Part shown: in pieces, positions 50,142 to 58,001 of the stretch | How the letters are laid out: each line of letters starts with the position of its first letter | Numbering within the stretch: the first letter of the stretch is position 1 | Assembly: GCF_900111825.1 (NCBI RefSeq) | Contig: NZ_FOJM01000020.1 | Span: 1 to 64,000, forward strand | Length of the DNA: 64,000 nt | Reading direction: 5' to 3' | DNA from: Pedobacter suwonensis | GTDB lineage: Bacteria > Bacteroidota > Bacteroidia > Sphingobacteriales > Sphingobacteriaceae | Notes under the pieces: generated by a model | What the model was told of the DNA's origin: nothing | Database searches by the model: none | The model's input: only the letters and a program-made list of their open reading frames with translations | Position numbers and translations under genes: made by a program

Positions 50142-51515
50142 ATGTTATACGCAGTAGTAGATATTGAAACCACTGGTGGTCATGCCTCGGCAAATGGCAT
50201 TACCGAAGTTGCCATTAACATTCATGATGGTAACGAAATCGTTGAATCTTATACTACGCTGATTAATCCCAGGCAGCCAATACCTGCGCACATTACGGCA
50301 CTTACCGGAATTGATGATGACATGTTGATGGATGCCCCGACATTTGACGAAGTTGCACTACAGATTTATCAACTCTTAAGTAATAAGGTTTTTGTGGCGC
50401 ACAATGTTAATTTCGACTATTCCTTTTTAAAGCATCATCTGGCAGCTTCAGGATATGGTTTACAATGCAAAAAGCTGTGTACCGTAAGATTGAGCAGAAA
50501 ATTAATTCCGGGTAAATCGTCTTATAGCCTTGGAAAGCTTTGTACAGCCTTACAGATCCCCATTCAAAACCGGCATCGCGCTGCAGGAGATGCGGACGCA
50601 ACCAGTATCCTGTTCAATTTGTTGCTGGAGTACGACCGGGAGGGCGTCATCGCAGAAATGCTTAAAAAAACATCGAAAGAGCAGGTTTTACCTCCTCATT
50701 TAGATAAAGCGTCTATCCTGAAACTGCCCCAACAGCCTGGCGTTTATTATTTCAAGGATAATAAAGGCAAAATTATTTATGTCGGAAAGGCAAAAAATCT
50801 TAAGAAACGGGTAACCAGTCACTTTACCGGTAATACACCCAATCGGCAGCGTCAGGAATTTCTACGTAACATCCATCATGTAGATTATGTAACGTGTGGA
50901 ACCGAACTGATGGCCCTGATTTTAGAAGCCAATGAAATTAAACGTCTCTGGCCTGAAAACAACCGGGCAATGAAACGTTATGAACATAAATATGACTTAT
51001 ACGTTTTCGAAGACCAAAACGGCTATTTGCGCTTAGCAATAGATAAACACAAAAAGAACAATAATGCCCTGCAAAGTTTTAACAGTTTACTGGAAGGTTA
51101 TAACTTTTTAAATCATTTGATTGATAAATACCAGCTTTGTGCCAAGCTCTGCTATCTGCAGAAAACAGCAACCAAATGTTATGCGCATGAGAATGGACAA
51201 TGTTTTGGTGCATGCAGTGGAATAGAAACGGTAAGTGTTTACAACAAAAAACTAAATGCGGCCTTGATGGATGTTCAAAACCAGCAACCCAGCTTTGCAT
51301 TGGTAGATGACGGAAGAAAGGAAGATGAATTCAGTTGTTTGTTAGTAGAAAACGGGAAATTTTATGGCATGGGTTACTTTACGGATCAAAATTATTTATC
51401 AGATGGATTAGCGCCAATTAAAAATGATTTAGCAACCTATCAATCCAATAGTTACATTTTAAACTTAATTCTAAATTACGCAGAGCAAAACCCGCAGAAA
51501 TTGTATAAATTGTAA
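50142..51515 (+). CDS. DnaQ-type exonuclease fused to a GIY-YIG (UvrC/Cho-like) nuclease
   Basis: 457 aa. Residues 1-165 are a DEDDh 3'-5' exonuclease (VVDIETTGGHAS, VFVAHNVNFDYSFL, HRAAGDADATSILF). Residues about 195-290 are a GIY-YIG endonuclease (LPQQPGVYYFKDNKGKIIYVGKAKNLKKRV, with EANEIKRL after), followed by a UvrC-like cysteine-bearing linker (LCAKLCYLQKTATKCYAHENGQCFGAC). This is the known Cho-like fusion reported in several phyla. It may incise and trim damaged DNA. Monocistronic. Confidence 0.9.
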   Translation: MLYAVVDIETTGGHASANGITEVAINIHDGNEIVESYTTLINPRQPIPAHITALTGIDDDMLMDAPTFDEVALQIYQLLSNKVFVAHNVNFDYSFLKHHLAASGYGLQCKKLCTVRLSRKLIPGKSSYSLGKLCTALQIPIQNRHRAAGDADATSILFNLLLEYDREGVIAEMLKKTSKEQVLPPHLDKASILKLPQQPGVYYFKDNKGKIIYVGKAKNLKKRVTSHFTGNTPNRQRQEFLRNIHHVDYVTCGTELMALILEANEIKRLWPENNRAMKRYEHKYDLYVFEDQNGYLRLAIDKHKKNNNALQSFNSLLEGYNFLNHLIDKYQLCAKLCYLQKTATKCYAHENGQCFGACSGIETVSVYNKKLNAALMDVQNQQPSFALVDDGRKEDEFSCLLVENGKFYGMGYFTDQNYLSDGLAPIKNDLATYQSNSYILNLILNYAEQNPQKLYKL

Positions 51516-51528
51516 AAACTTATTTCCA

Positions 51529-51963
51529 GTGCTACTCAAGGTTATTTCAATTTTACTATTATCACTAATATCATCGTGGTGTTTGGGTCAGAGTAACAAT
51601 AGCCCAAATATTGATTTGAATCAGCAAAATATCGGGAAAAGTCTCTTTAAAAAATCAAAAGGAGGCGATTTAAAGTCGACTTATCTTGGAAAAATATCAG
51701 ATACAAGTGGTAAGGTTAGATTTTATGTTGTTACAGAATTTATGAGATTTAGGGCTGATATTGTATACCACGGACAGAGCAAACTGATATTTTACAATTC
51801 AAGTAAAAAAGTTAACGCGCAATATTACTTTGATATGCCTGAAGAGCTTCCATTTAAATTAGAGTCGAACACACTCTATTTTCATGATAGTAACGAAAAA
51901 TTGTCATTATTAACATTACAGATTGGCGAACAGTTGCCGAAGCACATTTTCAATAGCTATTAA
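51529..51963 (+). CDS. Hypothetical exported protein, 144 aa
   Basis: Not recognised. GTG start (MLLKVISILLLSLISSWCLGQSNNS) gives a signal peptide; the site near Gln21 looks like type I cleavage, and the cysteine lacks a good lipobox. The mature part has a beta-rich pattern with IGKSLFKKSKGGDLKSTYLGK, FYVVTEFMRFRADIVYHG and LLTLQIGEQLP. It starts 13 bases after the exonuclease fusion gene, so perhaps co-transcribed. Confidence 0.6.
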   Translation: MLLKVISILLLSLISSWCLGQSNNSPNIDLNQQNIGKSLFKKSKGGDLKSTYLGKISDTSGKVRFYVVTEFMRFRADIVYHGQSKLIFYNSSKKVNAQYYFDMPEELPFKLESNTLYFHDSNEKLSLLTLQIGEQLPKHIFNSY

Positions 51964-52119
51964 ATTTCGTCGTAAATCATTACTTATAATTTAATTACCA
52001 TTGATGAATAAAAACAGGGAAACACTAATTGTCTCAAACAACCCTCTAAATTTTCGTTTTTAGCAAGCTAGTCCTATCTATCACTTACCTATCTTTACCT
52101 TAAACAAAATATAAACGTT

Positions 52120-52536
52120 ATGACAAAATCACTATGGATCAACCTTCCGGTAAAGGACATCAATAAATCTAAGGCGTTTTTTACAGCTTTAGGCTTCAGC
52201 CTTAACCTGCAATATGGCGCCCGAGCGGATTCGGCCTGCCTTTTAGTAGGAGAAAGCAACTTCGCAATCATGCTTTTCGAAGAAAATCTGTATGAGAGTT
52301 TTATAGGTATGAACATTGCCGATAGACGTAATGGAGGCGAAGTGTTATTTTCTTTCGATGCAGAAAGTCCGGAAGAGGTAGATAGCCTTGCTCAAAAAGT
52401 GGTGGATGCCGGTGGCACACTCTACGGAGAACCTGGTTACAAAGATGGCTGGATGTACGGTTGTGGTTTTGTTGATTTGGATGGCCAAAGATGGAATATT
52501 CTTTACATGGACATGAGTAAGATGCCTTTGGGTTAG
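52120..52536 (+). CDS. VOC-family (glyoxalase-like) protein
   Basis: 138 aa single-domain VOC protein: SLWINLPVKDINKSKAFFTALGF at the start, ACLLVGESNFAIMLFEE in the middle, FSFDAESPEEVDSLAQKVVDAGGT and GCGFVDLDGQRWNILYMD at the end. Related to the YdcR-like or phenazine-type extradiol branch, metal sites uncertain. Cytoplasmic. The Y-less -7 box TATCTTTA sits about 25 bases upstream. Precedes the bioA repeat region. Confidence 0.85.
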   Translation: MTKSLWINLPVKDINKSKAFFTALGFSLNLQYGARADSACLLVGESNFAIMLFEENLYESFIGMNIADRRNGGEVLFSFDAESPEEVDSLAQKVVDAGGTLYGEPGYKDGWMYGCGFVDLDGQRWNILYMDMSKMPLG

Positions 52537-52573
52537 TTTTCTTTTCGTAGAAAACTGATAAGTGGTTATAGTG

Positions 52574-52657
52574 TCTGATCACTGGTCGTAGCGTCTCGCT
52601 ACGACCTAAAATATTTACACTTCTGCTAAGGCCTTTTTTATATTTGAATAGATATAA
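52574..52657. repeat. 84-bp duplicate of the bioA tail plus hairpin (first copy)
   Basis: The sequence repeats at an offset of 84 bases (second copy 52658-52741) with about 15% difference. Each copy has the hairpin GGTCGTAGC...GCTACGACC (52584-52606 and 52668-52690) and, on the minus strand, a coding tail ending in a stop: DYIYSNIKKALAEV in this copy against DYIYTTIKTALEDV in the real bioA. Most changes are conservative at protein level. Confidence 0.85.
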
Positions 52658-52667
52658 TCTGATCACT

Positions 52668-52690
52668 GGTCGTAGCTTCTCGCTACGACC
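52668..52690. repeat. Hairpin downstream of bioA (second copy)
   Basis: GGTCGTAGC-TTCTC-GCTACGACC: nine-base perfect stem beginning 8 bases past the bioA stop. The first copy, at 52584-52606, has a ten-base perfect stem. Neither is followed by a T-run, so these are repeats rather than classic terminators. Confidence 0.7.
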
Positions 52691-52698
52691 TAGAATAT

Positions 52699-54000
52699 TT
52701 ACACGTCTTCTAAGGCTGTTTTTATAGTTGTATAGATATAATCAAGATCTTCATCACTAATGATATAAGGGGCAAGAATATAAATAATATTCCCTAAAGG
52801 CCTCAATATAATTCCTCTGTCTAAAAAGTACGTATACAATAGGTTACGAAGGTTACTTAAATAAGAAGTTTCATTTCCGGTTTCCCATTCAATGGCAATA
52901 ATGGTTCCTGTTTGCCTAACCGCTTTAACTTTAGGATGCGCCTTTATATCTTGTAAGAACAGGGCGTGTTTGGTCTCTACCCTTTTAATGTTAGCCATTG
53001 TTTCATCTTGCAGCAGAATATCTAAACTTGCTAAAGAAGCAACACAAGCAATCGGGTTTGCAGTAAAAGAGTGTCCGTGGTAAAGCGTTTTTAATTTATC
53101 ATCACTTAAAAAAGCTTCATATATTTCATTGATACAGGTTGTGATTCCCAACGGCATAGTTCCACCGGTTAAACCTTTACTTAAACAAACAATATCGGGT
53201 TTATTGCTTAGTTTATCACAGGCAAAGTAACTGCCCGTTCGGCCGAAACCAGTCATTACTTCGTCAGCAATGATCAAAATACCTGCTTGCTTACAGGCAG
53301 CAATTAGTTCATCAAGATATTTTGCTTCATACATCAGCATACCGCCAGAACCTAAAATCAAGGGTTCAAAAATGAAACATGCTGTATCGGTAAGATGTGA
53401 GATGTAAGCGGTTAGATATGAGATATTATCTTCACCAGGCAGATCGATGAAATCTACATCAAACAACAAACTATTAAAAGCATCTGTAAAAATACTGCGC
53501 CCACTTACAGACATGGCGCCAAAAGTGTCTCCGTGATAGGCATTTTTAAAAGCCAGAATCCGGGTTTTAGGCTTCCCCTTATTGTCCCAATACTGCAAAC
53601 ACATTTTCAAAGCTACCTCAACCGCTGTTGAACCGTTATCAGTATAAAAAACTTTTTCCTGTTTACCTGGTAATATGGGCAATAGCCTTTCCGCGAGCAA
53701 TACGGCAGGTTCGTGCGTAAAGCCTGCAAAAATTACATGCTCAAGTACCGAAAGCTGTTCGGCTACCTTTTTTGCAATATGAGGGTGTGCATGGCCATGG
53801 ATATTCACCCACCATGATGAAACCGCATCAATATACCTTTTGCCGTTTTCATCAAAAACATAAACGCCCTCTCCCCGCACAATCGGAATATGCGGCAAAG
53901 CGTTTTTCATTTGGGTATAAGGGTGCCAGATAACCTTTTTATCGCGCTCAGTTAAATTAAGTTCAGAGTTTGGAGTTTGGGGTTTGGAGATATCGGACAT
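52699..54000 (-). CDS. bioA: Adenosylmethionine-8-amino-7-oxononanoate aminotransferase
   Basis: PLP-dependent step of biotin synthesis: KAPA to DAPA using S-adenosylmethionine. 433 aa. Conserved WHPYTQM near residue 25, SSWWVNIHGHAHP, DNGSTAVEVALKM, and the PLP lysine Lys275 in CLSKGLTGG. Two places show repeat-derived sequence: the first 15 residues (DISKPQTPNSELN, from GGAGTTTGGGGTTTGGAG DNA) and residues about 190-206 (from AGATGTGAGATG..AGATATGAGATATTA). No other bio genes nearby. Ends in the 84-bp duplication. Confidence 0.95.
   Translation of the reverse strand: MSDISKPQTPNSELNLTERDKKVIWHPYTQMKNALPHIPIVRGEGVYVFDENGKRYIDAVSSWWVNIHGHAHPHIAKKVAEQLSVLEHVIFAGFTHEPAVLLAERLLPILPGKQEKVFYTDNGSTAVEVALKMCLQYWDNKGKPKTRILAFKNAYHGDTFGAMSVSGRSIFTDAFNSLLFDVDFIDLPGEDNISYLTAYISHLTDTACFIFEPLILGSGGMLMYEAKYLDELIAACKQAGILIIADEVMTGFGRTGSYFACDKLSNKPDIVCLSKGLTGGTMPLGITTCINEIYEAFLSDDKLKTLYHGHSFTANPIACVASLASLDILLQDETMANIKRVETKHALFLQDIKAHPKVKAVRQTGTIIAIEWETGNETSYLSNLRNLLYTYFLDRGIILRPLGNIIYILAPYIISDEDLDYIYTTIKTALEDV
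53391..53429. repeat. AGATGTGAGATG / AGATATGAGATATTA repeat inside bioA
   Basis: Within the coding region, AGATGTGAGATG (53393-53404) and AGATATGAGATATTA (53414-53428). The same two strings occur in reverse orientation at 60756-60788, and AGATGTGAGAT at 32344-32354, both intergenic. Confidence 0.7.
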
Positions 54001-54006
54001 CAGAAT

Positions 54007-54453
54007 TTATGATTTATATTGATTTTTTAGAAGCTGAGCTACAGTTTTATCTGTTTTAAAGGTGATGTCATCGAGATTTAAATCATCAATTTTTACCCAT
54101 CTGAAAGCCTGAAGGATCTCCCCCTCTCCATCGAAATCGTAAATGGTTTGTTTAAATGCTAACTGCAGGGGTGCTTTTTCCTTAACCAGATAGTATACAC
54201 TGATCACCTGGCTATCGTTAAACGATGATTTTTCGTAAAAATCTGTCGTGTAAAAATGTGATAATACCTCTATTTCGGCCTGGCACTCTTCCATAAATTC
54301 GCGCTTTAATCCATCAATCAAACCTTCACCCAATTCTAAACCGCCACCTGGGAATTTACTGAAACGGATTCCATATTCCTCTTCGTCACTTACTAAAACC
54401 TCATTATGGTGGTTAATCAAGATCCCGTAAACACGGACATTAAAGTAGCTCAT
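54007..54453 (-). CDS. NUDIX hydrolase
   Basis: 148 aa. The Nudix box is read as GGGLELGEGLIDGLKREFMEECQ at residues about 37-60, with the REFMEE core intact (GX5EX7REUXEE pattern, last Gly replaced by Cys). Substrate unknown; members cleave nucleoside diphosphate derivatives. Overlaps the CDF gene by 14 bases and precedes bioA by 6, so CDF-NUDIX-bioA is one leftward unit. No signal peptide. Confidence 0.85.
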   Translation of the reverse strand: MSYFNVRVYGILINHHNEVLVSDEEEYGIRFSKFPGGGLELGEGLIDGLKREFMEECQAEIEVLSHFYTTDFYEKSSFNDSQVISVYYLVKEKAPLQLAFKQTIYDFDGEGEILQAFRWVKIDDLNLDDITFKTDKTVAQLLKNQYKS

Positions 54454-55426
54454 TATCGAAATGTTTTTTGTTTTTGATTACGATTTCAGGTGTCCAAACA
54501 ATTTCTTTTTTGAAAGCCTCCGCCCTCACCGGGCATTCGCTCATATGGCAGTAATGGCAACACTCAGGCAAACAAGGGTCGGCATGGATAAACAGTTCAG
54601 CTTTACGTACACCGTTAGAATTAATCAGTTCATCAATCTGAGAGATTTCCCGGTGAACCTGGTTTAAATCAAAATAATAAGGCAATGTTACGTGGCAATC
54701 GATATGGAATTCAGGTCCATATTGCTGTGTGCGCAGGTTGTGCACATCAATCCATGGATTATGCCTGTTTTTTTGCAGCACTTCCACTACTTCTTCAACC
54801 AGTTTAAAATCACTTTCATCCATTAAGCCTCCTACCGAACCTCGGGTAAGCGTATAACCCGAATAAATGATATAAAAGCCGACCAAAGCAGAAAGGAAGC
54901 TATCCAGCCAAATTATATTTGTCAGCTGAATTAAAATCAAGCCCAGTACAATCCCTACACTGGTATAAGTATCAGTTAATAAATGTCGCCCATCAGCCTG
55001 CAAAGTAATTGAATGCTGATCTTTACCTACATTGATCAGGTATAAGCCTACAATCATATTAATTACTCCAGTAATTCCAATTATCAACGTTCCGGTTAAC
55101 AGTTCCCCCACTACATGAGGATAAATAAGATTGTATGATGATTTAAAAATAATTACTACTCCCGCAATCAGAATGAGGATTCCTTCAACAAAAGCAGAAA
55201 AAAATTCCACTTTTCCATGTCCGTAAGGATGGTTTTCGTCGCGCGGCCGCGTACTTAGGTAAATGCTATAAAAGGCGAAACTACCGGCAATTACATTTAC
55301 AATACTCTCAGCAGCATCAGTTAAAATCGCATTTGAACCTGTGATAAAATACGCAAGAAACTTAGCCAACATTAGCACCACGCTCACAACAAGGGAAATT
55401 ATTATTGCTTTCTTTTTTACCGACAC
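54440..55426 (-). CDS. Cation diffusion facilitator (CDF) transporter
   Basis: 328 aa with six membrane segments and the CDF zinc-site pattern: AILTDAAESIVNVIAGSF in segment 2 and DGRHLLTDTYTSVGIV in segment 5. The cytoplasmic domain (about 215-300) contains HIDCHVTLPYYF and ends with a cysteine-rich tail, LPECCHYCHMSECPV, a feature seen in this Bacteroidota branch and suited to metal sensing. Exports Zn2+, Fe2+ or similar with H+ exchange. The start is GTG. TATTTTTG (minus strand, 55441-55448) is a likely -7 box. Confidence 0.92.
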   Translation of the reverse strand: MSVKKKAIIISLVVSVVLMLAKFLAYFITGSNAILTDAAESIVNVIAGSFAFYSIYLSTRPRDENHPYGHGKVEFFSAFVEGILILIAGVVIIFKSSYNLIYPHVVGELLTGTLIIGITGVINMIVGLYLINVGKDQHSITLQADGRHLLTDTYTSVGIVLGLILIQLTNIIWLDSFLSALVGFYIIYSGYTLTRGSVGGLMDESDFKLVEEVVEVLQKNRHNPWIDVHNLRTQQYGPEFHIDCHVTLPYYFDLNQVHREISQIDELINSNGVRKAELFIHADPCLPECCHYCHMSECPVRAEAFKKEIVWTPEIVIKNKKHFDNELL

Positions 55427-55440
55427 ACGAATATTTTTTT

Positions 55441-55448
55441 CAAAAATA
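55441..55448 (-). promoter_or_regulatory. -7 promoter element for the CDF gene
   Basis: Minus strand TATTTTTG, an exact TAnnTTTG match, 14 bases upstream of the GTG start. No TTTG at the ideal distance upstream. Confidence 0.45.
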
Positions 55449-55513
55449 CGCTTATCGGATAAATTAAATGAGAAAAACTGCGTCTTTTTTAGTGCAGAAT
55501 AATATTTGGTTTA

Positions 55514-55521
55514 TATATTTG
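55514..55521 (+). promoter_or_regulatory. -7 promoter element for the aminotransferase gene
   Basis: TATATTTG, exact TAnnTTTG, 18 bases before the ATG at 55540. With the CDF box 66 bases away on the other strand this forms a divergent promoter region. Confidence 0.5.
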
Positions 55522-55539
55522 CGGTCAAAGTAATTAACC

Positions 55540-56736
55540 ATGAGCACCTTATCTAAAAGAATCAACAGTCTATCAGAATCTGCAACCCTTAAAATGACCA
55601 AACTTGGTCGCGAACTAGCGTCAAAGGGCATTAATATAATCAGTTTAAGTGTTGGTGAACCCGATTTTAACACGCCAGAGCACGTAAAAAATGCTGCTAA
55701 ACAAGCATTGGACGAAAATTATACCCGTTATTCGCCAGTACCAGGTTATCCGGAACTACGCCAGGCCATTGTTAACAAGCTGAAAACAGAAAACAACCTG
55801 GATTATGATATTTCGCAGATCGTTGTTTCAACAGGTGCAAAACAATCTTTATCAAATGTTATTCTCACCTTGATCGATCCGGACGATGAAGTCATTATCC
55901 CAACGCCTTACTGGGTTTCTTATTCGGAAATGGTTACCCTGGCAGAAGGAAAATCTGTTTTCATAGATACAGATATAGAGAGTGATTTTAAAATTACGCC
56001 GGCACAACTGGAAGCCGCTATTACACCGAAATCGAAATTATTTATGTTTTCTTCGCCATGTAATCCAACAGGATCGGTTTACAGCAAAGAAGAATTAGCG
56101 GCATTGGTAGCTGTTTTCGAAAAACATCCCAACATCTACATCCTTTCCGATGAGATTTACGAGCATATCAACTTTGTAGATAAACACGAGTCTATTGCGC
56201 AGTTCGACAGCATTAAAGACCGCGTAATTATCGTTAATGGTTTCTCTAAAGCTTTTGCCATGACGGGCTGGAGGTTAGGTTATATTGCAGCAAATAAAGA
56301 GATTGCTGCTGCGAACGATAAATTACAGGGACAAACCACTTCGGGCACATGTTCCATTGCCCAAAGGGCCGGGATTGTAGCTTACGAGCAAGGCTTAGCG
56401 AGTGTGCTAGAGATGAAAGAAGCATTTTTGCGCCGCAGAGAATTGGTTTACAACCTGTTAAATGATATTCCGGGTGTAAAAACTAATCTTCCAGATGGGG
56501 CTTTTTACTTTTTTCCTGAAATCAGTTCTTTTTTTGGTAAAAAAGATGCTGACGGAAATGTCATCAAAGATTCTTCAGACTTAGCTTTATATTTATTAAA
56601 TGTTGGTCACGTGGCAACCGTAGGTGGCGATTCTTTTGGCAACAATAATTACATCCGTTTATCTTATGCCGCTTCAGATGAAAGTTTGGTTGAAGCTTTG
56701 AGGAGAATTAAGGAAGCTTTAGGTAAATTAGCCTGA
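55540..56736 (+). CDS. aspC: PLP-dependent aminotransferase (aspartate aminotransferase class I)
   Basis: 398 aa, fold-type I. IISLSVGEPDFNTPEHV at residues 34-50, YSPVPGYPELRQAI, FSSPCNPTGSVY, LSDEIYEH, and the PLP lysine in GFSKAFAMTGWRLGY near residue 240, ending YIRLSYAASDESLVEALRRI. Most similar to the AspC/AAT class that uses aspartate or aromatic acids; prephenate or glutamate as partner cannot be excluded. Monocistronic, with a terminator 31 bases later. Confidence 0.9.
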   Translation: MSTLSKRINSLSESATLKMTKLGRELASKGINIISLSVGEPDFNTPEHVKNAAKQALDENYTRYSPVPGYPELRQAIVNKLKTENNLDYDISQIVVSTGAKQSLSNVILTLIDPDDEVIIPTPYWVSYSEMVTLAEGKSVFIDTDIESDFKITPAQLEAAITPKSKLFMFSSPCNPTGSVYSKEELAALVAVFEKHPNIYILSDEIYEHINFVDKHESIAQFDSIKDRVIIVNGFSKAFAMTGWRLGYIAANKEIAAANDKLQGQTTSGTCSIAQRAGIVAYEQGLASVLEMKEAFLRRRELVYNLLNDIPGVKTNLPDGAFYFFPEISSFFGKKDADGNVIKDSSDLALYLLNVGHVATVGGDSFGNNNYIRLSYAASDESLVEALRRIKEALGKLA

Positions 56737-56767
56737 TTCACCATAGATTTTAGTTAACTAAAAACAT

Positions 56768-56805
56768 AAAGGCCGTACGATAAAAACTGATTGTACGGCC
56801 TTTAT
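56768..56805 (+). terminator. Terminator of the aminotransferase gene
   Basis: AAAGGCCGTAC-(14-base loop)-GTACGGCCTTTATTTAT: an 11-bp perfect stem with a T-rich tail. Confidence 0.8.
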
Positions 56806-57027
56806 TTATAAACATATTATACGATTTTTGGCCATCAAGTGAGTTTGAGATTATTCGAATAATGTGCCATCACCTTTCTAACAGCATACTTTTTTTATCG
56901 TAGCATCATAATATCTGTTAGAAATTGTTGGATTTTGTTATTCAACCTATCGAAATCTGATAAAATATTTTCCACCTGCTTTAATTATAAACAGAAAACT
57001 GTAAATTGTTAACTGAAAACTGTTTAT

Positions 57028-57741
57028 ATGTTAAAAACGCTAGATCTGAGCCAGGTAATGGTGCTTGATATTGAAACCGTTCCGCAATATGCTTCTTTTC
57101 AGGAAGTACCACCCCATTTTCAAGAACTTTGGGAACAAAAAACGCATTATCAACGCAATGGCGAGCAAAGTGCTGAAGACTTTTACGACCGTGCAGGTAT
57201 CATGGCTGAATTTGGTAAAATTATCTGCATCAGCCTGGGCATTTTCTATATTGAGGAAAACACGCACAAACTGCGCATCAAATCCTTTTCGGGGCACGAT
57301 GAACATCTAATACTTTCTGAATTTGCAGCGCTGCTTTATAAGCAAACACCTAACCTGATGTTCTGCGCCCATAACGGAAAGGAATTTGATTTTCCATACC
57401 TGTGCCGCAGGCTTTTAATTAACCAGATAGAAATTCCTGCACAGCTGGAATTATCGGGCAGAAGACCCTGGGAAGTTAATCATATTGATACCATGGAACT
57501 CTGGAAATTTGGCGACTACAAACATTTCACCTCGCTTAACCTGCTTGCTGCCATTCTTGATATCCCAACGCCAAAAGATGACATTAACGGCAGTCAGGTA
57601 AAACAGGTATATTATGAAGAAAAAAACCTGCCCCGGATTGTGACCTATTGCCAGAAAGATGTAATTACTACCGCACAAGTACTGTTAAAATTTAAAGGAA
57701 TGGATATAATTCCGGAAGAAAATATTACCATTGTAACCTGA
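57028..57741 (+). CDS. PolB-like 3'-5' exonuclease
   Basis: 237 aa, family of predicted DnaQ-fold exonucleases related to the proofreading domain of DNA polymerase B. Motif I VMVLDIETVPQYAS (residues ~11-24), motif II FCAHNGKEFDFPYLCRRLL near 113-131, motif III YCQKDVITTAQVLLKF near 209. It overlaps the Imm32-like gene by one base, so coupling is strong. May act in DNA repair; target unknown. Confidence 0.87.
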   Translation: MLKTLDLSQVMVLDIETVPQYASFQEVPPHFQELWEQKTHYQRNGEQSAEDFYDRAGIMAEFGKIICISLGIFYIEENTHKLRIKSFSGHDEHLILSEFAALLYKQTPNLMFCAHNGKEFDFPYLCRRLLINQIEIPAQLELSGRRPWEVNHIDTMELWKFGDYKHFTSLNLLAAILDIPTPKDDINGSQVKQVYYEEKNLPRIVTYCQKDVITTAQVLLKFKGMDIIPEENITIVT

Positions 57742-58001
57742 TGGCAGAATTAAAAATAAACATTCCCGAATACGCTAAAGAAAGGGGTGCTGTTTCGATC
57801 TGGGAAGATGGATTTATAATTAAAAGCGAAGTTCTGAATGATCAGATTATGATCTCAGCCAACCATGCCGGCTTAATTTCTTTAGCAAAACAGCTGCTTT
57901 TTCTGGCACATGCCGAAACTTCCCCCGGTTGCCATTATCATTTAGATGAACGCAATAGTTTAGAGTCAGGTTCAAAAGAAATTGTAATCAGTAAGATTTA
58001 A
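57741..58001 (+). CDS. Imm32-like small protein, 86 aa
   Basis: The second half, ANHAGLISLAKQLLFLAHAETSPGCHYHLDERNSLESGSKEIVIS, has the G-L-x-x-L-A-x-x-L-L and HyHLDE-x2-L-E-x-G-S pattern of the Imm32 family. The family was named as immunity proteins of polymorphic toxins, but no toxin is encoded here. It overlaps its neighbours by one base on both sides (exonuclease stop, ABC start), tying it to them in one operon. Function thus unknown. Confidence 0.75.
   Translation: MAELKINIPEYAKERGAVSIWEDGFIIKSEVLNDQIMISANHAGLISLAKQLLFLAHAETSPGCHYHLDERNSLESGSKEIVISKI

Noticed and set aside
52574..52741. CRISPR-like repeats
   Set aside because: Only two copies of an 84-bp unit, adjoining a coding end; no spacers, no cas genes. 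Other repeats in the window are also irregular in spacing.
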